From Vibrio sp. HDW18 (GTDB taxonomy: Bacteria > Pseudomonadota > Gammaproteobacteria > Enterobacterales > Vibrionaceae): a stretch of DNA of 64,000 bases. The DNA lies in contig NZ_CP049913.1 of NCBI RefSeq assembly GCF_011306175.1, positions 868,001-932,000 on the forward strand. The letters are read 5' to 3'. The notes under the pieces were generated by a model. It saw nothing but the letters and a program-made list of their open reading frames with translations, did not search any database and was not told where the DNA came from. The translations under genes were made by a program, and so were the position numbers. Positions 27,898 to 39,044 of the stretch are shown in pieces (within the stretch, counting starts at the first letter, position 1; every line of letters begins with the position of its first letter).

Positions 27898-28764
27898 TTA
27901 CTTAATGTCACGCTGTTTGCGGATTAACTCATAGGCGGATTGGATCTGCTGCGATTTTTCTTTCGCCATATTCATCATTTCCGGTGGTAAACCTTTGGCC
28001 ATCAATTTATCCGGATGGTGTTCATTCATCAGCTTACGATAAGCCCGCTTGATCTCTTGCGCGCTACTGCTGTCGGTAACGCCAAGCAATTCATAAGCAT
28101 CGGCCAGATGATCTCGCGCTGAAGAAGCTTGCCAGTGCTGGTCTCGCTGGTTTTGCTGCTGTGAACCCGCACCGCCAAAACCGCCACCTTGCTGAAAGCG
28201 AAACGCCGCTTCTTGCATACGTAAACGCCGCTCAAGCTGATCCGCCGAAAAACCTAACCCACGCGCAATACGGTGCAATACATTGCGCTCATTAGGATCA
28301 ATATCCCCATCGGCAAACGCAGCAGAGATTTGCAATTCAAGGAAAAACTGTAATAAGTCAAAGCGCCCAGCGCTAGCAATCTTCACCCGTTCTAGCACCT
28401 GTTCGAGAGGAAAATCAGCCTCTTTCCCCTCACGAAAAGCCTCTTGTGCTGCCCGTTTTTGTTCGCTGGTTAAGTTCATGCGATCCATCATAATGGTCGC
28501 GAGCTGAATTTCTTGTTGGGTTACCTGCCCTTTCGCTTTGGCGACGTGCCCCATTACCGAGAAAGCGGCTTTAAAAAATTGCTCTTGCCGCTCCGCTTGG
28601 CTGGGGCCTGCGCCAAAAGCGCCAGCACCTGGTTGAAAACCAGCCTGATTTAAACGGCGAGCTTTATCAAATTGATGACCAAGGAAGATCCCAAAAATTG
28701 CACCGAAAGGTCCCCCAAATAGGAAGCCAAAAAAAGCGCCCAATATTTTTCCAAAAATATGCAT
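27898..28764 (-). CDS. djlA: Membrane-anchored DnaJ-like co-chaperone DjlA
   Basis: A 288-residue inner-membrane protein that stimulates DnaK ATPase and can affect envelope stress signalling. A glycine-rich hydrophobic N-terminus (about residues 3-28, with FFGFLFGGPFGAIFG) is the single membrane segment. A TerB-type domain (about 50-180) follows, containing ADGDIDPNERNVL. A glutamine- and glycine-rich linker leads to the C-terminal J domain (about 220-288) with the HPD motif in NEHHPDKL. Length fits E. coli DjlA (271). It is divergent from lptD, as in E. coli. Confidence 0.94.
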   Translation of the reverse strand: MHIFGKILGAFFGFLFGGPFGAIFGIFLGHQFDKARRLNQAGFQPGAGAFGAGPSQAERQEQFFKAAFSVMGHVAKAKGQVTQQEIQLATIMMDRMNLTSEQKRAAQEAFREGKEADFPLEQVLERVKIASAGRFDLLQFFLELQISAAFADGDIDPNERNVLHRIARGLGFSADQLERRLRMQEAAFRFQQGGGFGGAGSQQQNQRDQHWQASSARDHLADAYELLGVTDSSSAQEIKRAYRKLMNEHHPDKLMAKGLPPEMMNMAKEKSQQIQSAYELIRKQRDIK

Positions 28765-28924
28765 TATGTGCTCTCAATCTATGAATTTTTCTGGAGTGAA
28801 GCGGTCTGATAGTGGCGGATGCGTCAATTTCCTTTATGATAAGGAACGTCTATGTTTCAGGCTCCTAAGTTCGGAATCCATCCAGTTCAACAGGCCATTA
28901 AGCTCAACAGGATAGTACAACCTA

Positions 28925-31267
28925 ATGTCATGCTTCTCCCGCACATTTTTAGCCGCCTCAATTAGCGCTGCGCTATTTGCACCTCAGATACAAGCAGAAG
29001 CAGGTGTCGATGACCATCACACTCCACAGCTCAGTGGTGAGCAGTGCTTAATTAATCCGCCAGAGCCTACTAATCCAGGCCAACAGCCTATCAATGTCGA
29101 AGCGGATAAGCTAGAGGCAATCAATGGTCAGCAAGCAACCTATTCGGGCAATGTGGTGGTGGTGCAAGGTAACAAGCGAATTGCCGCCGACAATGTCACT
29201 TTGCATCAGCAAGAGAACTTAGTGGTCGCTGAAGGTAATGTACAGTTTAGCGATGGCCAAATCAAAACCCACTCGACCCGAGCCACCAACCATCTCAATA
29301 CCGATCAAATGACGCTCGAAAATACCCGTTACCAGTTCTTATGCGAACCGGGACGAGGTGAAGCGGTGTTTGTGTCTAAAACCGGTAAAACCGTGTACGA
29401 AATTGAAGATGGTTCGATAACCTCATGTCCAGATGGGGATAATGCTTGGCGTATGCGCGCTTCCAGCATTGATGTTGACCAAGATGAAGAGATTGCCACT
29501 TTCTACAATCCACGCCTTGAAGTGCAAAATGTACCGATTTTCTATCTGCCTTATTTGACGGTGCCGATTGGCGATACCCGTAAAACCGGCTTTCTCTACC
29601 CGACCGCCTCTTATGGCTCTCGCAATGGTTATGAGCTTGAAGTGCCGATTTATTGGAACTTAGCGCCCAATTACGATTTAGAAACCACCTTCATCTACAT
29701 GCAAAAACGCGGTACGCAATTAAATAGCCAGTTCCGCTATTTGAGTGATTTTGGGCGTGGCCAAATTAAGGCTGAATTTTTACCCGACGATAAACTCTAT
29801 GCTGAGCAAGGCAATCGTTGGGCGGTGCAATATGAGCACACTGGGATTTTCCAACAGGCATGGAAGTTTGAGATTGATTACTCGAAAGTCAGCGATATCA
29901 ACTATTTCTCTGATTTAGATTCGGGGATCGGTAAACGTGAAGATGGTCAATTAATCCAAGAAGGGCGCGCGACCTATCGTACCCAAAACTGGGATTCGTC
30001 ACTGCTAGTGCGTGATTTTCAATTGCTGACCAATGATACCACCAGCACCAACTTACCCTATCGGTTAATGCCGCAACTGAGCTATAACTATTACGCCCCA
30101 GAGCTGATGAAATACTTGGATCTTGATTTGATCAGCCATATTTCGCGCTTTGAAACCGATGCTAAAGGTAAACCGTCAGCGACTCGGGTTCATGTCGAAC
30201 CGGGTTTAAAAATTCCGTTCAGCAATACTTGGGGTAACTGGACCACCGAAGCACGTTTGCTCGGCACTTATTATCAACAAGATCTGGATAACACCACCGA
30301 TAGCAAACTCGAAGAGAGTGTTACTCGGGTAATCCCAGAATTTCGAAGTGGTGCGGGTATTGTACTTGAGCGCGATACTATCCTGTTAGATAGCTACACC
30401 CAGACGCTTGAACCAAGAATTCAGTATCTATTCGTGCCCGAGCAAGATCAGAGCAATATCGGTCTCTACGATTCGACCATGCTGCAAACGGACTATTACG
30501 GACTGTTTCGTAGCCGTAAATACAGTGGGGTCGACCACATTAAATCGGCCAACCAAATTAGCTACGGAGCCTCAAGCCGCTTTTTTGATGACGCGTATAA
30601 AGAGCGGCTCAATATCGCATTTGGTCAAATTTTCTACCTCGACAGTAAGCTCAACCCCTCCAATAGTAATGGCGATAAAGAATCGAGCTATTCGGCATGG
30701 GCGGTCGAGATGGACTTTAACTTTGCCGATTATCTGTTCTACCATGGCGGCATCCAATACGATATTGATACCCAAGATATTCAACTGGGCAACAGTACCT
30801 TAGAGTACCGCTTTACTGACGGCTACCTGCAAGGCAACTACCGCTATGTTGCCAAAGATTACATCCGTAATACGGTTGGAGATAGCATTGCCAATATTGA
30901 TGATATAACCAAAGATGGAATTTCCCAGGCAGGTCTACTGGCGGGTTATCAGATTAATCGACGCTGGAAAGCCAGCGGTCAATATTATTATGACCTAACC
31001 ACCCAGCAAGCGTTAGAGTGGCTAGCTAACCTCACCTATACATCAGATTGTTGGTACATGGGCTTTACCTACAGCAACCAACTGAAAAGCTGGAATGGTA
31101 ACTTTGTGACCGACCCTTACGCGAGCCCGATCTATGAAAACAACTTTAGCTTCAATATCGGCATTATTGGTTTTGGGACCAGTATCGGTGCTGGTTCAAG
31201 CATGACTGGGGTTGATAGCGCGGGCAATTCACTTGGTTATGGCCGCCCATTCTTCCTCAACAACTAA
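28925..31267 (+). CDS. lptD: LPS-assembly protein LptD
   Basis: A 780-residue outer-membrane beta-barrel that, with LptE, inserts lipopolysaccharide into the outer leaflet. A signal peptide (about 1-24, ending IQAEA) precedes an OstA/LptA-like domain (about 54-165) and the barrel. Cysteines lie at about 41, 140, 168 (ITSC, the E. coli C173 equivalent) and 709. E. coli has adjacent C724-C725 where this protein has a single C-terminal cysteine. It heads a plus-strand cluster with surA, pdxA and ksgA, as in E. coli. The ribosome-binding site is modest (AGGA at 12-base spacing). Confidence 0.95.
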   Translation: MSCFSRTFLAASISAALFAPQIQAEAGVDDHHTPQLSGEQCLINPPEPTNPGQQPINVEADKLEAINGQQATYSGNVVVVQGNKRIAADNVTLHQQENLVVAEGNVQFSDGQIKTHSTRATNHLNTDQMTLENTRYQFLCEPGRGEAVFVSKTGKTVYEIEDGSITSCPDGDNAWRMRASSIDVDQDEEIATFYNPRLEVQNVPIFYLPYLTVPIGDTRKTGFLYPTASYGSRNGYELEVPIYWNLAPNYDLETTFIYMQKRGTQLNSQFRYLSDFGRGQIKAEFLPDDKLYAEQGNRWAVQYEHTGIFQQAWKFEIDYSKVSDINYFSDLDSGIGKREDGQLIQEGRATYRTQNWDSSLLVRDFQLLTNDTTSTNLPYRLMPQLSYNYYAPELMKYLDLDLISHISRFETDAKGKPSATRVHVEPGLKIPFSNTWGNWTTEARLLGTYYQQDLDNTTDSKLEESVTRVIPEFRSGAGIVLERDTILLDSYTQTLEPRIQYLFVPEQDQSNIGLYDSTMLQTDYYGLFRSRKYSGVDHIKSANQISYGASSRFFDDAYKERLNIAFGQIFYLDSKLNPSNSNGDKESSYSAWAVEMDFNFADYLFYHGGIQYDIDTQDIQLGNSTLEYRFTDGYLQGNYRYVAKDYIRNTVGDSIANIDDITKDGISQAGLLAGYQINRRWKASGQYYYDLTTQQALEWLANLTYTSDCWYMGFTYSNQLKSWNGNFVTDPYASPIYENNFSFNIGIIGFGTSIGAGSSMTGVDSAGNSLGYGRPFFLNN

Positions 31268-31317
31268 TTTACTCGCCTGAGCGGACTCAGGCTAAAAACT
31301 TTCAGATAGGACTGCCC

Positions 31318-32613
31318 ATGAAATTGTGGAAAACCACACTAATTAGCGTTATCAGTGCACTGACTTTATTCAATGCTCACGCGGAGCCGCAAGCACTCGA
31401 TAGCGTTGCGGTCATCGTCAATAGTGGCGTGATCTTACAAAGTGATGTTGATGGCGCACTAAAAACGGTAAAAGCCAATGCCAAACAAAGCCATCAAGCA
31501 TTACCTGCAGAAAACGTGCTGCGCGAACAGGTGCTCGAAAAACTGATCATTGATACTTTGCAGCAGCAAGAAGCTGACCGAATTGGGGTGAAAATTGATG
31601 ACAGCCGCTTAAATGAAGCGATCAAAGAGATCGCCAGCAATAATCAGCAGACTCAAGAACAACTGATTGCTGCCGTCGCCCAAGAAGGCCTTGCTTACCC
31701 GGAATTTCGTGAGCAAGTCCGTAACGAGATGGCAGCTAGTGAAGCACGTAACGCTCTGGTTCGTCGTCGGATCAATATCTTGCCCGCTGAAGTGGATACC
31801 CTAGCCGAGCTGCTGGCGCAAGAAACCGACGCGACGGTGCAGTACAAAATCAGCCATATCCAACTGCGCGTTGAAGATGGGCAAGGAAAAGCTCAAGTAG
31901 AAACGTTAGCCAAGCAACTTGTCGACGAACTGCAAAATGGGGCTGATTTTGCCCAGTTGGCTTACACCTATTCGAAAGGGCCTAAGGCATTACAAGGTGG
32001 TGATTGGGGTTGGATGCGCAAAGAAGAGATGCCGACCATTTTTGCCGATCAAATCAAACTGCAAAATAAAGGCAGCATTATTGGCCCATTTCGCAGCGGT
32101 GGTGGCTTCCACATTCTAAAAATTGATGATGTGAAAGGCTTAGAAACCGTCGCCGTCACCGAAGTGAACGCGCGCCATATCCTAATCAAACCGACCATTA
32201 TTCTCAGTGATGAAGGGGCGCAAAAACAGCTCAATGAATTGATCCAGCGGATTAACAGTGGCGAAGCCACCTTTGCCGAACTGGCGCAACAATATAGCCA
32301 AGACCCAGGTTCAGCCGCACAAAAAGGTGAATTGGGCTATCAAACGCCAGATCTGTATGTACCTGAATTTAAACACCAAGTCGAAACCTTACCTGTGGGT
32401 CAAATCAGTGCGCCTTTTCAAACCGTACATGGCTGGCATATTGTCGAAGTGCTGGATCGCCGAGAAGTGGACCGCACCGATGCTGCGCTGAAAAACCGTG
32501 CATACCGCATTTTGTTCAATCGTAAGTTCAATGAAGAAGCGAGCGCATGGCTGCAAGAGCTACGTGCCAGCGCCTTTGTTGAAGTATTGAAGGACGATAA
32601 GGATGAGCTGTAA
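31318..32613 (+). CDS. surA: Periplasmic chaperone / peptidyl-prolyl isomerase SurA
   Basis: A 431-residue periplasmic chaperone for outer-membrane proteins. It contains a signal peptide (about 1-22, ending NAHA), an N-terminal chaperone domain with [19 protein letters not shown], and two parvulin domains. The second (about 280-385) carries the full signature [10 protein letters not shown] ... [16 protein letters not shown]; the first (about 175-275) has [11 protein letters not shown] and GGDWGWM. Its 3' end overlaps pdxA by 11 bp, so they are translationally coupled. SurA and LptD are functionally linked as LptD needs SurA for assembly. Confidence 0.96.
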   Translation: MKLWKTTLISVISALTLFNAHAEPQALDSVAVIVNSGVILQSDVDGALKTVKANAKQSHQALPAENVLREQVLEKLIIDTLQQQEADRIGVKIDDSRLNEAIKEIASNNQQTQEQLIAAVAQEGLAYPEFREQVRNEMAASEARNALVRRRINILPAEVDTLAELLAQETDATVQYKISHIQLRVEDGQGKAQVETLAKQLVDELQNGADFAQLAYTYSKGPKALQGGDWGWMRKEEMPTIFADQIKLQNKGSIIGPFRSGGGFHILKIDDVKGLETVAVTEVNARHILIKPTIILSDEGAQKQLNELIQRINSGEATFAELAQQYSQDPGSAAQKGELGYQTPDLYVPEFKHQVETLPVGQISAPFQTVHGWHIVEVLDRREVDRTDAALKNRAYRILFNRKFNEEASAWLQELRASAFVEVLKDDKDEL

Positions 32614-33595
32614 GCGGATTATCGTGACCGCCGGTGAGCCGGCGGGAATTGGCCCAGATTTAGCGCTCGCACTGTCTACTCACGATTGGCCACATCAACT
32701 GGTGGTGTGTGCCGACAAAGCTTTGCTCAGTCAACGTGCTGCCCTGCTGGGAATTGAAGTAAAACTGGTTGATTATCAAGCTGATCATCCAGCTTTACCA
32801 CATCAAGCAGGCACGCTATGGGTTGAGCATATCCCACTCGCTGAGCCCGTCATTGCCGGCCAACTCAACCCCGCTAACGGCCACTATGTATTAAAAACGC
32901 TGCAAAGAGCGGCAAAAGGCTGTATGAATGGCGAATTTGATGCTATTGTCACCGGCCCTGTGCACAAGGGGGTGATCAACCGAGCGGGGGTCGCGTTTAG
33001 CGGTCACACTGAATTTTTTGCTGAACAGTCCAATACCCCTCTAGTGGTGATGATGCTGGCTACAGAAGGCTTACGTACCGCGTTAGTCACGACTCATCTC
33101 CCGTTAGCTGCAGTGCCACAAGCAATAACCTGTGAACGTCTAGAGCAGATCATTCACATTCTCCACAAGGATTTAGTCGAGAAATTTGCCATTGCTGAGC
33201 CGAAAATTTACGTGTGTGGTTTAAACCCCCACGCAGGTGAAGACGGTGTATTAGGCATGGAGGAGATTGAAACTATCACTCCAACCCTACAGCGTTTGCG
33301 TGAGCAATATGGCATGCAATTGGTTGGCCCAATGCCAGCCGATACCATTTTTAGTGAAAAATACTTACAGCAAGCAGATGCGATCCTTGGTATGTACCAC
33401 GATCAAGTCCTGCCAGTGCTTAAATATAAAGGGTTTGGTCGTTCGGTAAATATTACCTTAGGCCTGCCCTTTATCCGCACATCAGTTGACCATGGTACGG
33501 CGCTCGATCTGGCCGCCACCGGACAAGCTGATACAGGAAGCTTATGGACGGCATTAGCTTACGCAATTGAATTAGTTGATAAAAAAGCGCAATAA
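32603..33595 (+). CDS. pdxA: 4-hydroxythreonine-4-phosphate dehydrogenase
   Basis: A 330-residue NAD-dependent, metal-requiring enzyme of the DXP-dependent pyridoxal 5'-phosphate pathway, the same pathway that uses Epd. Conserved elements are [12 protein letters not shown] at the N-terminus, [23 protein letters not shown] (about 117-140, with metal-binding His), LNPHAGEDG near 212 and [16 protein letters not shown] near 265. It overlaps surA by 11 bp, and ksgA starts 14 bp downstream. This is the E. coli gene order. Confidence 0.97.
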   Translation: MSCKRIIVTAGEPAGIGPDLALALSTHDWPHQLVVCADKALLSQRAALLGIEVKLVDYQADHPALPHQAGTLWVEHIPLAEPVIAGQLNPANGHYVLKTLQRAAKGCMNGEFDAIVTGPVHKGVINRAGVAFSGHTEFFAEQSNTPLVVMMLATEGLRTALVTTHLPLAAVPQAITCERLEQIIHILHKDLVEKFAIAEPKIYVCGLNPHAGEDGVLGMEEIETITPTLQRLREQYGMQLVGPMPADTIFSEKYLQQADAILGMYHDQVLPVLKYKGFGRSVNITLGLPFIRTSVDHGTALDLAATGQADTGSLWTALAYAIELVDKKAQ

Positions 33596-33608
33596 CTTCG
33601 AGAACACT

Positions 33609-34424
33609 ATGAGAAATGATGTCCACTTAGGGCACAAAGCGCGCAAACGCTTTGGTCAAAACTTCCTTAATGATCCTTACATCATTGATGGAATTGTGTC
33701 GGCAATTAATCCACAGCCTGGACAAAACTTGGTAGAGATCGGCCCAGGATTGGGAGCGATCACAGAGCCAGTAGGGCGTGAAGTGGATAAGTTCACTGTG
33801 ATCGAACTTGACCGCGATCTGGCAGAGCGTTTACGCAATCACCCTGAGTTGGCGAGCAAACTGACCATCCATGAAGGCGATGCGATGCGTTTCGACTTCA
33901 AGCAATTGGTTAAACCTAACCATAAACTGCGTATCTTTGGTAACTTGCCATACAACATCTCAACGCCACTGATGTTCCACCTTTTTGAATTCCATCGTGA
34001 TATTCAAGATATGCACTTTATGCTGCAAAAAGAGGTGGTCAACCGTTTAGCGGCAGGCCCAAACAGTAAAGCGTATGGCCGCCTCACAGTGATGGCGCAA
34101 TACTACTGCAAAGTGGTGCCAGTACTTGAAGTGCCACCCACCGCGTTTGTTCCGCCACCAAAAGTTGATTCTGCGGTGGTGCGCTTAGTGCCGTATGAAG
34201 ATTTACCACACCCAGCGACCAGCCTAACTTGGCTAGATCGCGTAGTGCGTGAAGGCTTTAACCAACGTCGTAAAACCGTGCGTAACTGCTACAAAGGCTT
34301 AGTCGAACCAGAAACCCTGCAACAACTCGGTATCGAGCCGAGTATGCGACCTGAGAATTTGACCTTGGCCCAGTTTGTAGCACTCGCCAACTGGCTTGAT
34401 GCACAGCCGTCAACTCACGCATAA
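33609..34424 (+). CDS. rsmA: 16S rRNA (adenine(1518)-N6/adenine(1519)-N6)-dimethyltransferase
   Basis: A 271-residue SAM-dependent methyltransferase (KsgA) that dimethylates A1518 and A1519 in late 30S maturation. [14 protein letters not shown] is at the N-terminus, [11 protein letters not shown] near residue 41 binds SAM, and the catalytic NLPYNIS is near 113. The ATG at 33609 gives the family N-terminus; an alternative TTG upstream would overlap pdxA. A strong terminator follows, then apaG and apaH. Confidence 0.97.
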   Translation: MRNDVHLGHKARKRFGQNFLNDPYIIDGIVSAINPQPGQNLVEIGPGLGAITEPVGREVDKFTVIELDRDLAERLRNHPELASKLTIHEGDAMRFDFKQLVKPNHKLRIFGNLPYNISTPLMFHLFEFHRDIQDMHFMLQKEVVNRLAAGPNSKAYGRLTVMAQYYCKVVPVLEVPPTAFVPPPKVDSAVVRLVPYEDLPHPATSLTWLDRVVREGFNQRRKTVRNCYKGLVEPETLQQLGIEPSMRPENLTLAQFVALANWLDAQPSTHA

Positions 34425-34426
34425 TT

Positions 34427-34460
34427 AAAGCAAGGACGACATTAGTCGTCCTTGCTTTAT
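34427..34460 (+). terminator. Terminator after ksgA
   Basis: A 14-bp perfect stem (AAAGCAAGGACGAC/GTCGTCCTTGCTTT, loop ATTA) starts three bases after the ksgA stop. The T tail is part of the stem, so read-through into apaG is possible. Confidence 0.75.
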
Positions 34461-34495
34461 CAGCGTAGAGATCCTACTCAACCGAGGAATCGCTC

Positions 34496-34876
34496 ATGGA
34501 TGTTTCGCTTCCCTGCATCAAAATTCAGGTTCAGACTCGCTACGTTGAGCAGCAGTCTAACCATGAATATCAACGCTTTGTGTTTGTTTATCTGATCACA
34601 ATTAAAAATCTCAGCCCGCAAACGGTGCAGCTATTAGGTCGTCGTTGGCTGATCACCGATGCCAATGGCAAACAGATTGCAGTGGAAGGTGAAGGGGTGG
34701 TTGGCGAACAGCCCTATATTGCCACCAATGATGAATACACCTATAGCAGTGGCACTGTATTAGAGACGCCTATCGGAGTGATGCAGGGACACTATTTAAT
34801 GGTCGATGCACAAGGTGAATCGTTCACGGTCGAGATTGAACCGTTTCGCCTCGCGGTTCCTCATGTATTGAATTAA
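34496..34876 (+). CDS. apaG: ApaG (Co2+/Mg2+ efflux-associated protein)
   Basis: A 126-residue protein with a fibronectin-like ApaG fold; the biochemical role is unclear, with genetic links to cobalt and magnesium resistance in Salmonella. Conserved features are [29 protein letters not shown] (about 32-60, quoted here in part) and [22 protein letters not shown] near 81. Length matches E. coli ApaG (125). It precedes apaH by 10 bp in the conserved ksgA-apaG-apaH order. Confidence 0.95.
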   Translation: MDVSLPCIKIQVQTRYVEQQSNHEYQRFVFVYLITIKNLSPQTVQLLGRRWLITDANGKQIAVEGEGVVGEQPYIATNDEYTYSSGTVLETPIGVMQGHYLMVDAQGESFTVEIEPFRLAVPHVLN

Positions 34877-34886
34877 CGGAGTTTGT

Positions 34887-35690
34887 GTGGCCAATTACAT
34901 CGTCGGAGATATTCAAGGCTGTTTTGACGAGCTACAACTGCTACTCGATCAAGTCCAGTTTGATCCAAGCCAAGATCGACTATGGTTTGCGGGTGACTTA
35001 GTGGCTAGAGGGCCGAAATCACTCGAGACATTACGCTTCGCCCATCAATTAGGTGAGGCCGCGCAAGTGGTGCTCGGCAATCATGATTTGCATTTGCTTT
35101 CGGTGGCACTCGGCAATCACCCCGCTAAACGCCGCGATCAAACTCAAGCGATTTTTGCTGCACCAGATGCGCCACTATTACTCGATTGGCTACGCCAACA
35201 ACCATTACTCGCGGAACATGCAGAATTTGTGGTGTGCCATGCCGGCATTTCTCCACAATGGGATTTGGCCACGGCACGCCAAGCCGCACAAGAGGTCGCA
35301 CAAGTGTTACGCGGCCCACAATGGCCTAACCTGATTACGCAGATGTATCACGATCAGCCGGACGCATGGCACGTAGCCTTACAAGGCTTCGATCGCCTGC
35401 GTTATATCATCAATGCATTTACACGGATGCGATTTTGCTACCCTGATGGTCGGTTAGATATGCACTGTAAGCTCCCACCCTCACAAGTGACTGATGGTCA
35501 CTTATTACCTTGGTTTCAATTACCTCAACGGATCAAGCTGGAAAAAACAGTGATTTTTGGCCATTGGGCGGCTTTGGAAGGCTATGCCAGCCAAGAGGTG
35601 ATCGGACTCGACACTGGCTGCGTATGGGGAGGCTGTTTAACCATGCTGCGCTGGGAAGATAAACGCTACTTTACCCAAACCGCGCGCTAA
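34887..35690 (+). CDS. apaH: Diadenosine tetraphosphatase (symmetrical)
   Basis: A 267-residue calcineurin-like phosphoesterase that splits Ap4A into two ADP molecules. Metal-binding motifs are VGDIQGCFDEL near residue 6, WFAGDLVARGP near 33, LGNHDLHLL near 62 and the C-terminal FGHWAAL and GLDTGCVWGG. The GTG start at 34887 has a CGGAG ribosome-binding site and gives the family start MANYIVGDIQGC. It ends the lptD-to-apaH plus-strand block and is convergent with folA. Confidence 0.96.
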   Translation: MANYIVGDIQGCFDELQLLLDQVQFDPSQDRLWFAGDLVARGPKSLETLRFAHQLGEAAQVVLGNHDLHLLSVALGNHPAKRRDQTQAIFAAPDAPLLLDWLRQQPLLAEHAEFVVCHAGISPQWDLATARQAAQEVAQVLRGPQWPNLITQMYHDQPDAWHVALQGFDRLRYIINAFTRMRFCYPDGRLDMHCKLPPSQVTDGHLLPWFQLPQRIKLEKTVIFGHWAALEGYASQEVIGLDTGCVWGGCLTMLRWEDKRYFTQTAR

Positions 35691-35701
35691 CGCCAAATGC
35701 T

Positions 35702-35739
35702 TCCCCCGCCTCATCTTATAGATAACATCAGCGGGGGGA
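35702..35739. other. GC-rich hairpin between convergent apaH and folA
   Basis: TCCCCCGC and GCGGGGGGA are inverted repeats 21 bases apart. There is no T run on either side, so terminator function is uncertain. Confidence 0.4.
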
Positions 35740-35794
35740 GTTGAATCGATCAATATTAACGCTTAATAAACAGGTTGTTAGCGATTGATCTGGC

Positions 35795-36280
35795 TCAAGA
35801 TCTGCGTTGATAAATCACAAAATCCATCGCATAAGCATTATTTAAATCGGCCGCATAGTGCTCACGATAACACTCTAGCCACTCACTGCCCCACTCTGGA
35901 AATTGCGTATCACCCTCCAGCTCGGCATGAATTTGCGTGAGATACAATTTATCGGCTAACGGTAAGCACGCTGCATATAAGCTGCCACCGCCAATGATCA
36001 TGATTTCGTCAACCGCTCCGGCTTTGGCTAATGCGCCGTCGATTGAAGAGACCACATCCACCCCCTCAATCTGTAAGTTCGCATCGCGCGAAATCACAAT
36101 ATTGTGCCGCCCCGGAAGAGGTCGGCCAATCGATTGGTAAGTTTTGCGGCCCATGATCACCGGTTTACCCAGTGTGCAACGTTTAAACCAAGCAAAATCG
36201 GCGGGTAAATGCCACGGCATCTGATTGTCTTTACCAATCACGCGCTGCTCTGCCATGGCGGCAATCATACTGATCATCAT
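35795..36280 (-). CDS. folA: Dihydrofolate reductase
   Basis: A 161-residue chromosomal dihydrofolate reductase that makes tetrahydrofolate with NADPH; it is the trimethoprim target. The N-terminal ISMIAAMAEQRVIG, WHLPADFAWFK with the catalytic Asp near residue 28, IMGRKTYQSIGRPLPGR near 45 and IMIIGGGSLY near 94 are the family signatures. Two ATG codons are adjacent (MMIS); the family N-terminus favours the second by one residue, and the ribosome-binding site (AAGGT) does not decide. Confidence 0.96.
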   Translation of the reverse strand: MMISMIAAMAEQRVIGKDNQMPWHLPADFAWFKRCTLGKPVIMGRKTYQSIGRPLPGRHNIVISRDANLQIEGVDVVSSIDGALAKAGAVDEIMIIGGGSLYAACLPLADKLYLTQIHAELEGDTQFPEWGSEWLECYREHYAADLNNAYAMDFVIYQRRS

Positions 36281-36317
36281 TTTTGGGTTACCTTTTACGC
36301 TAGCAATCTACTAGCCA

Positions 36318-36791
36318 TTAAATAATCGGTTTACGGCGATAAAAAAGTAGCCCAGGCACGGCAAGGCCAATCGCTAAACCGACGATGATAAACATCGCTT
36401 TGAGAAAATTTTCCGATAATGCTTCCATCAGTTGGACCGAAAAGCCAAGCTGATTCATTTCAACTAATGCAATCATCGCCTTAAAAGCAAACACCCCTGG
36501 CACCATAGGAATCAGTGCCGCTACTGTGAAGACTTTGGGGTGAGCGAGAAAGCGCCGTGACCAATAAACCCCGACCATACCAACCAGGGTCGCGGCAAAA
36601 AAGCTTGCCCATTCAATCGGCATCCCACACTGCATCATCAAGTAACGCGAGCCATGACCCAGTGCACCGCCAAGAGCACAGTACTTCAACGCCGGTTGCG
36701 GCACATTAAACACCAACGCAAAGCCAACCGCTGGAATGGCAGCAAAAAACATATCGTTGAGCAATCCCAACCCTAGATCCCAACTTAACAT
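36318..36791 (-). CDS. Threonine/serine exporter-type membrane protein, YjjB-like subunit
   Basis: A 157-residue inner-membrane protein of the DUF3815/ThrE_2 family, equivalent to the C-terminal half of ThrE exporters. Four or five hydrophobic segments are visible, with the characteristic ALGHGSRYLMMQCGM near residue 43 and ALIPMVPGVFAFKAM near 92. Its ATG overlaps the stop of the upstream partner (TAATG), so I start at 36791 rather than at the GTG two codons earlier. In E. coli the YjjP/YjjB pair is reported to export succinate or act with amino acids, so the substrate is not fixed. Confidence 0.88.
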   Translation of the reverse strand: MLSWDLGLGLLNDMFFAAIPAVGFALVFNVPQPALKYCALGGALGHGSRYLMMQCGMPIEWASFFAATLVGMVGVYWSRRFLAHPKVFTVAALIPMVPGVFAFKAMIALVEMNQLGFSVQLMEALSENFLKAMFIIVGLAIGLAVPGLLFYRRKPII

Positions 36792-37552
36792 TACCACCCC
36801 CAGATCCCTGTCACGCTCATTGCTGCCACAATCCCAAGTGAGGTCGCTAACGTCAGTAAACTGGCCATCGCAAAGCGCGCAATGCCCATATTGATATAGC
36901 CTTTGAGCATATCAGCCACCGCATTAATCAGAGGAAAACCGGGCACCAGCATCAATACTGACGAAGCCATCACTATGGTCGGTTTATTACCCAATTGATA
37001 AACCACCGCTTGCGCCGAAATCACCGAGGTGACAAAAGCGGTCGCGGTAAAATTGAGCAGTGGGTTGAATTGACGATGTCCGATCTCTTGACGCACGATC
37101 ATCCCAACACTGGATGCGATCAAAGTGATCATAAACACCATCCAATCACCGCCCGCTAAACGGCTAAATGCTGCGCATGACAAACCGATCATCATCACCA
37201 CTAACCAGCGGTTATAGCGTGCCGGACTAATTTGATTGATTTTTTTCTGAGCGAAACGGTAATCAAGCACGCCCTTTTCCATCATGATGCAGATCCGTTG
37301 GATCTGAGTCACCACGCGCATGTTGATGCCGCGATCTGGGCTACGTCTGGTGGTCGTAATGCAATGTTCATGATAAACGGTGGTGACCACCAAAGAGCTG
37401 GCCGAAAGAGACACTTCGACTTCACTCATACCACTGGCGAGACCAATTCGGCGCATAATATCGCCGACTAGGGTACTTTCTGCGCCATGCGCTAATAACA
37501 TCTGCCCTGCCTGGGCTATCAAACGAGAAACGGCTCTCTGTTTGGCTTCCAT
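36791..37552 (-). CDS. Threonine/serine exporter-type membrane protein, YjjP-like subunit
   Basis: A 253-residue protein of the DUF1212/ThrE family, equivalent to the N-terminal half of ThrE exporters. A cytoplasmic N-terminal domain (AGQMLLAHGAESTLVGDIMRRIG near residues 15-37) is followed by about five transmembrane helices from residue 115, with VLMLVPGFPLINAVADMLKG near 203. I start at the ATG at 37552, with AGGAAA six bases upstream; a GTG six codons earlier is possible. It overlaps the YjjB-like gene by one base, so the two halves form one transporter. Confidence 0.88.
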   Translation of the reverse strand: MEAKQRAVSRLIAQAGQMLLAHGAESTLVGDIMRRIGLASGMSEVEVSLSASSLVVTTVYHEHCITTTRRSPDRGINMRVVTQIQRICIMMEKGVLDYRFAQKKINQISPARYNRWLVVMMIGLSCAAFSRLAGGDWMVFMITLIASSVGMIVRQEIGHRQFNPLLNFTATAFVTSVISAQAVVYQLGNKPTIVMASSVLMLVPGFPLINAVADMLKGYINMGIARFAMASLLTLATSLGIVAAMSVTGIWGW

Positions 37553-37636
37553 GATCCCTTTCCTAAACACCTAACAACGTCCAAAAGTGGCACTTAGTGT
37601 GCCTGAAACGGCGAGCGAGAAATATGATTTAGACAC

Positions 37637-37661
37637 AAAAAAGCCGCAACAAAGTTGCGGC
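37637..37661 (-). terminator. Terminator of the rplU-rpmA-obg region
   Basis: On the minus strand an 8-bp perfect stem (GCCGCAAC/GTTGCGGC, loop TTT) is followed by six T residues, 16 bases after the obg stop. Confidence 0.88.
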
Positions 37662-37677
37662 ATTAACGTTCGGTGAT

Positions 37678-38883
<1,206 letters not shown>

Positions 38884-38950
38884 TCAGTCTAGTAAACCTG
38901 AGAACGTAGATCCCAGAAAATAATCACCTGCTTGGATCAGGTTGCATTCA

Positions 38951-38975
38951 GGTCTAGGGTCTAGGGTCTAGGGTC
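38951..38975. repeat. Short tandem repeat (GGTCTAG x3)
   Basis: Three exact copies of the 7-mer GGTCTAG plus a partial fourth (GGTC) lie in the 194-bp rpmA-obg intergenic region, between the rpmA terminator and the obg start. It could vary in copy number by slippage. Confidence 0.85.
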
Positions 38976-38994
38976 GACCACACTTTTGATAAAT

Positions 38995-39022
38995 AAAAAA
39001 CCCCACCAAACGGCAGGGCTTT
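38995..39022 (-). terminator. Terminator of rplU-rpmA
   Basis: On the minus strand CCCTGCC and GGTGGGG pair with two G-T wobbles and a four-base loop, followed by six T residues, 22 bases after the rpmA stop. Confidence 0.75.
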
Positions 39023-39044
39023 TGAATTCATCAAGAAACGTTGC

